Source: ZC4RG29 sp964521255
Lineage (GTDB): Bacteria > Bacteroidota > Bacteroidia > Cytophagales > Cyclobacteriaceae
NCBI GenBank assembly: GCA_964521255.1
Contig: CAZFRM010000017.1
Span: 42,859 to 106,858, forward strand
Reading direction: 5' to 3'
DNA: 64,000 nt
Part shown: positions 60,596-64,000 of the stretch, in pieces
Layout of the letters: every line of letters starts with the position of its first letter
Position numbering within the stretch: position 1 is the stretch's first letter
Notes under the pieces: model-generated
The model's input: the letters and a program-made list of their open reading frames with translations, nothing else
Told to the model about the DNA's origin: nothing
The model's database searches: none
Translations under genes and position numbers: made by a program

Positions 60596-60640
60596 TGCTC
60601 TCCTTTCTGCTTTACGCTTTCTGCTTTTAGCTTTAACAAA
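60596..60640. repeat. CTTTCTGCTTT-family repeat, copy 3
   Basis: The sequence reads CTCCTTTCTGCTTTACGCTT and continues TCTGCTTTTAGCTTT. It shares TTTCTGCTTTACGCTTT with the signal-peptide region at 23760-23785 and GCTTTCTGCTTTTAGCTT with 27819-27836. Confidence 0.5.
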
Positions 60641-60703
60641 TTTTCCACACAACGTATTAGCTAATCCGCCAATTGTCTAATTTGCTGTTCAAATAAGCTC
60701 CCT

Positions 60704-62983
60704 ATGTCTATAAAGATCAGAAAAGAAGATGCACTCAATTATCATATGCAGGGTCAACCCGGGAAGATTGAGGTTGTGCCAACAAAAATGCTGAGCTCAC
60801 AACTCGATCTGGCGCTTGCGTACTCACCCGGTGTAGCTGAACCCTGTAAAGCTATCGCTGAAAATAAAGAAGATGTTTATAAATATACGGCAAAAGGAAA
60901 TCTGGTCGCTGTTATAACTAACGGTACGGCTGTACTGGGATTAGGAAACATAGGCCCTGAAGCATCAAAACCGGTAATGGAAGGTAAAGGAGTGCTGTTT
61001 AAAAAATTTGCAGGTATCGATGTTTTCGATATTGAAATAGATCAGGAAGATCCAGACGAATTTATAAAAATCGTGAAGGCCCTGGAGCCAACATTTGGTG
61101 GTGTGAACCTTGAAGATATCAAGGCGCCCGAATGTTTCAAGATTGAAACTGAGCTGCGTAAGCAGATGAACATTCCTATTATGCATGACGATCAGCACGG
61201 TACTGCCATTATTTCTGCAGCTGCTTTGCTTAATGCATTGGAAATTGTTGGTAAGAAGATGGAAGAGGTCACCATAGTTGTGAACGGCGCTGGTGCAGCG
61301 GCCGTAAGTTGTACAAAACTTTATATTGCGCTGGGGGCAAAAAAATCAAACATTGTGATGTGTGACAGTAAAGGTGTACTGGATGCTACACGTACAAACC
61401 TTGATGATATCAAAAAACAATTTATTACTGACCGAAAACTGGGTTCTTTGCAGGAAGCCTTAATAGGTGCGGATGTGTTTGTTGGATTATCCATTGCTGA
61501 TTGTATCACACCGGAAGATTTAAACAGCATGGCAAAAGATCCGATTGTGTTTGCCTTATCAAATCCAAATCCGGAAATCAGCTATGACCTTGCTGTGAAA
61601 ACAAGGCAGGATATCATAATGGCTACCGGCCGGTCAGATCATCCCAACCAGGTTAATAATGTGTTGGGATTCCCTTACATTTTCCGTGGAGCATTGGACG
61701 TGCATTCCAGCGAAATCAATGAGGAAATGAAACTGGCCGCTGTTCATGCGTTGGCCCAATTAGCCAAGGAACCTGTACCCGATATGGTAGCCAAAGCGTA
61801 TGGCGCTTCAAAGATTCATTTTGGTCGTGAATATTTAATACCCAAGCCACTTGATCCACGACTCATTACAACGATATCGCCGGCGGTGGCCAAAGCCGCG
61901 ATGGATTCCGGAGTGGCTCGCCATCCCATTACCGACTGGGGCGCTTACAATTTTGAACTGCAAAAGCGTATCGGCATCGATCAGAAATTAATGTCCCGGG
62001 TTATCGATAGGGCTAAGCGGGATCCGAAAAGGGTGGTGTTTGCAGAGGCAACACATCATAAAATTCTAAAAGCTGCGCAGGTATTGAAAGACGAAGGCAT
62101 AGCGAAGCCTATCTTATTGGGGGATCGTGAGGAAATTGAAGCTCTTATCAAAGAGTATAATTTAGATCTGGACGGTTGTCCTATCATTCACCCCCGTGGC
62201 GAAGATGAAATGGTTTACCGTTATGCAGAAGAATTCTATAAAAAACGTCAACGAAAGGGGATAACCTATCTTGATTGTACACGTCTCATGCGTGAGCGAA
62301 ATTATTTTGGATCGATGATGGTAGAGCTTGGTGATGCTGATGCACTCGTATCCGGATTAACAAAGGATTACCCTAAAACTATTTCACCTGCTTTACAGGT
62401 GATAGGAGTAGCAAAAGGTGTGAATCGCGTTGCCGGTATGTATATCATACTGAATAAGCGTGGCACTTTTTTCTTTGCAGATACAACTGTTAATGTAGAT
62501 CCCACAGCAGAAGAGCTGGCGCAGATAATTGATCTCACGGCAAAGGGTGTTAAGTTTTTCGACATCGAACCGCGCATAGCCGTTTTGTCCTATTCAAATT
62601 TCGGATCTTCAAAGGGAGAGATTCCCGACAAAACACGCCACGCTGTTCGGCTTGCGCTGAAGCACAATCCTGACCTTGTAGTAGAAGGCGACATCCAGGC
62701 AAATGTTGCACTGGATACCATTATTCAAAAAGAAACCTATCCCTTCAGCAAGCTGGCCGAAACAGGAGCGAACACATTGATCTTTCCGAACCTGGCATCT
62801 GGTAACATCGCTTATAAATTATTGATGGAGATTGGTGGCGCTGAAGCAATCGGCCCGATATTGATGGGTATGAAAAAACCGGTTCATATTTTACAACTGG
62901 GTAGTTCCATCAGGGAGATCGTTAATATGGCGGCAATTGCTGTGGTGGATGCACAGTTGCATGAACGGCCGGTTGAAGTGTGA
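60704..62983 (+). CDS. maeB: malic enzyme fused to phosphotransacetylase-like domain
   Basis: This encodes 759 residues. The malic enzyme part, about 1-430, has LALAYSPGVAEPCKAI, the catalytic Lys region (AKGNLVAVITNGTAVLGLGNIGP), the metal-binding MHDDQHGTA and the NAD(P)-binding VNGAGAAAVSCTKL. The C-terminal about 320 residues are phosphate-acetyltransferase-like (RVVFAEATHHKILKAAQ and DVDPTAEELAQ). Such MaeB-type enzymes decarboxylate malate to pyruvate with NADP; the C-terminal domain is regulatory and binds acetyl-CoA. It is complete in length and a common enzyme in this lineage. Start ATG is at 60704. Confidence 0.95.
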   Translation: MSIKIRKEDALNYHMQGQPGKIEVVPTKMLSSQLDLALAYSPGVAEPCKAIAENKEDVYKYTAKGNLVAVITNGTAVLGLGNIGPEASKPVMEGKGVLFKKFAGIDVFDIEIDQEDPDEFIKIVKALEPTFGGVNLEDIKAPECFKIETELRKQMNIPIMHDDQHGTAIISAAALLNALEIVGKKMEEVTIVVNGAGAAAVSCTKLYIALGAKKSNIVMCDSKGVLDATRTNLDDIKKQFITDRKLGSLQEALIGADVFVGLSIADCITPEDLNSMAKDPIVFALSNPNPEISYDLAVKTRQDIIMATGRSDHPNQVNNVLGFPYIFRGALDVHSSEINEEMKLAAVHALAQLAKEPVPDMVAKAYGASKIHFGREYLIPKPLDPRLITTISPAVAKAAMDSGVARHPITDWGAYNFELQKRIGIDQKLMSRVIDRAKRDPKRVVFAEATHHKILKAAQVLKDEGIAKPILLGDREEIEALIKEYNLDLDGCPIIHPRGEDEMVYRYAEEFYKKRQRKGITYLDCTRLMRERNYFGSMMVELGDADALVSGLTKDYPKTISPALQVIGVAKGVNRVAGMYIILNKRGTFFFADTTVNVDPTAEELAQIIDLTAKGVKFFDIEPRIAVLSYSNFGSSKGEIPDKTRHAVRLALKHNPDLVVEGDIQANVALDTIIQKETYPFSKLAETGANTLIFPNLASGNIAYKLLMEIGGAEAIGPILMGMKKPVHILQLGSSIREIVNMAAIAVVDAQLHERPVEV

Positions 62984-63083
62984 GAGAAAGTCTGAATCGG
63001 GAAGAAAATAAAGTCATTGGTCAATGGTGATTGGGGAAGAGAAATGTATTAACCTCTCTTTCTTTCCGACTTTCGGACTTTTT

Positions 63084-63827
63084 TTACAACTTCGATCGCA
63101 ACACGCCATTCTCTTTCACAAAAGCCACATCTCCTCGCCACCGTACCTTCAGCCACACATCCTGCTGGCCAATAACATCAATGCGATGCCCTTCACCTAC
63201 ACGTTCTACTACATTAGATCCCGGCGAGGGGCCGGCCATAATAAATGTATTTCCATCGGCAATGATGCCCGATGAAATTTTCTCTCCGTAATAAAGATGG
63301 ACAAAGAAGAGGATTCCTGCGACAACAATGGCAATCGCGGCTCCAACCGGCCGTGATTGTTTTTTAAATTTCTGACGGAACGCGAGCGTCAGTAGAAAAA
63401 CACATAGCGCCGTCAGCGCATAAGTGATATAGGCATAAGCATTGTGATACCATGTGAGAAACAGGTCGGCATCACTTGTTTCATAGCCTTCGAGTTGGAA
63501 TTTCTGAGCCAGCTCCGTCATTTTAACATGTGTTGAGCGATCACCGGAAGTTTCCTGGTAAAGGGTGAGATAATGGAGAGCCCGGCCAATATTTCCCAGG
63601 CCTTCATAGATGTAGGCCATTTTCAGGAACATTGCCGGAGAATATTCATTGTTTTTGAGGATGGCCTCATAATGTCCAATCGATTGCGTGTATTGCTTCT
63701 TTTCAAATAAAGAATCTGCCGTGTGAAGGCGGTATAGTGAAGTCTGTGCCTGGGCAAAAAGGGGCAGTGCAAACAGGATTACAAGTACCTTTTGAATTTT
63801 TAAAAGCCACTTTTGCATATTTTTCAT
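63084..63827 (-). CDS. TPR and SH3-like membrane protein
   Basis: This encodes 247 residues. A signal peptide (about 1-28, ending AQAQ) precedes two or three TPR repeats (about 30-110: HTADSLFEKKQYTQSIGHYEAILKNNEYSPAMF). Two membrane segments follow (about 131-151 and 162-182), and the C-terminal 60 residues form a bacterial SH3-like domain (AGPSPGSNVVERVGEGHRIDVIGQQDVWLKVRWRGDVAFV). The layout resembles BatE proteins of Bacteroidota, which belong to aerotolerance operons, but no bat genes flank it here. Its start region overlaps the tRNA promoter on the other strand. Codes convergent to the malic enzyme gene. Confidence 0.82.
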   Translation of the reverse strand: MKNMQKWLLKIQKVLVILFALPLFAQAQTSLYRLHTADSLFEKKQYTQSIGHYEAILKNNEYSPAMFLKMAYIYEGLGNIGRALHYLTLYQETSGDRSTHVKMTELAQKFQLEGYETSDADLFLTWYHNAYAYITYALTALCVFLLTLAFRQKFKKQSRPVGAAIAIVVAGILFFVHLYYGEKISSGIIADGNTFIMAGPSPGSNVVERVGEGHRIDVIGQQDVWLKVRWRGDVAFVKENGVLRSKL

Positions 63828-63842
63828 AACCTGTTACCTTTG
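63812..63842 (+). promoter_or_regulatory. tRNA-Lys promoter
   Basis: TTTG at 63812-63815, then 19 bp, then TACCTTTG at 63835-63842, an exact match to TTTG-N19-TAnnTTTG. The tRNA 5' end is 45 bp downstream. The promoter overlaps the first codons of the minus-strand TPR/SH3 gene. It has the same spacing as the sucD promoter. Confidence 0.75.
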
Positions 63843-63886
63843 CGTCCTCAATTACGGAAATGCCTTTAAAACAGGCAAGCCGATCA

Positions 63887-63959
63887 GATTCTGTAGCTCA
63901 GTTGGTAGAGCAATACACTTTTAATGTATGGGTCCTGGGTTCGAGTCCCAGCAGGATCA
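63887..63959 (+). tRNA. tRNA-Lys (anticodon UUU)
   Basis: The 73-nt cloverleaf has acceptor stem GATTCTG/CAGGATC (one G-U pair), D-arm around AGCTCAGTTGGTAGAGC, anticodon stem ATACA/TGTAT with loop CTTTTAA (anticodon TTT), and T-arm CTGGG-TTCGAGT-CCCAG. The discriminator base is A at 63959; CCA is not encoded. Confidence 0.97.
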
Positions 63960-64000
63960 CACAAAGTCCACTAAAAAATTCAAAAGCTCACAAATGTGGG

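Noticed and set aside
63084..63827. Naming the TPR/SH3 gene batE
   Set aside because: The layout fits, but none of the other bat operon genes is adjacent, so the symbol was left out.
1..64000. CRISPR array
   Set aside because: None of the repeats has regular spacing with unique spacers; all are dispersed or palindromic.

Overview
The window looks like a chromosomal segment of a Bacteroidota bacterium, most likely order Cytophagales. The signs are two C-terminal sorting-domain proteins of the type IX secretion kind, lineage-typical lipoprotein families (DUF4292, DUF4837), a BT_3928-type DoxX protein, bacillithiol synthesis (bshA), a PhoH/PIN protein, promoters of the TTTG-N19-TAnnTTTG type, almost no Shine-Dalgarno sequences, and several TTG/GTG starts. 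This is an assignment from gene content only; no 16S gene is present.

Layout. 1-4.1 kb: the 3' end of murI, then a variable region. It holds two small genes, each followed by a long fold-back intergenic sequence (cassette-like), a degraded gene remnant, and an AbiE-type toxin-antitoxin pair whose promoter carries a perfect 13-bp inverted repeat. 4.1-7.1 kb: a hypothetical gene, a 90-bp MITE-like element with 20-bp terminal inverted repeats and a 10-bp direct repeat on each side, a HAD phosphatase, a dispersed palindromic repeat, and sucD with a textbook promoter. 7.2-12.0 kb (minus strand): a four-gene run VWA - AAA+ ATPase - AlbA_2/Schlafen-type protein - PIN-PhoH. 12.2-17.2 kb: a 41-residue lipoprotein, a fatty-acid-hydroxylase-like membrane protein, bshA, and a 969-residue fusion of a catalytically degenerate GH3 domain with a serine beta-lactamase-type domain. 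17.2-21.1 kb: a small membrane protein, mutL and two rhomboid proteases in a row. 21.1-31.1 kb: rlmN, a carboxypeptidase-regulatory-like protein, a metal/siderophore-binding lipoprotein, a WG-repeat protein, an orphan DUF2281 antitoxin-like gene, doxX, floA-nfeD and proS. 31.3-38.3 kb: a Ser/Asn/Tyr/Gly-rich exported protein with a FadL-like outer-membrane protein, aroK, a BT_3928-type protein, DUF1599, folP and the diadenylate cyclase cdaA. 38.4-41.6 kb: an exported WD40-caspase fusion. 42.3-44.9 kb: the threonine-to-glycine pathway as divergent kbl and an SDR-type threonine dehydrogenase. 44.9-50.8 kb: two tandem paralogous sorting-domain surface proteins; behind the first lies a decayed copy of the 5' end of the enoyl-CoA hydratase gene that is intact behind the second, which records a tandem duplication. 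50.8-63.8 kb: a polysaccharide flippase, TPR protein, DUF4292 lipoprotein, an EnvC-like amidase activator, tatA, gatA-like amidase, MltD-like lytic transglycosylase, DUF4837 lipoprotein, malic enzyme-phosphotransacetylase fusion and a TPR/SH3 membrane protein, closed by tRNA-Lys(UUU).

How the genes work together. Much of the right half concerns the envelope: TPR, DUF4292 and EnvC genes overlap end to start, tatA follows (Tat export delivers amidases in other bacteria), and a lytic transglycosylase is close by. The left 4 kb is the accessory part. Intergenic space is unusually rich in short self-complementary repeats, of at least four families. I found no CRISPR array, rRNA operon, intact insertion sequence, integrase or prophage.
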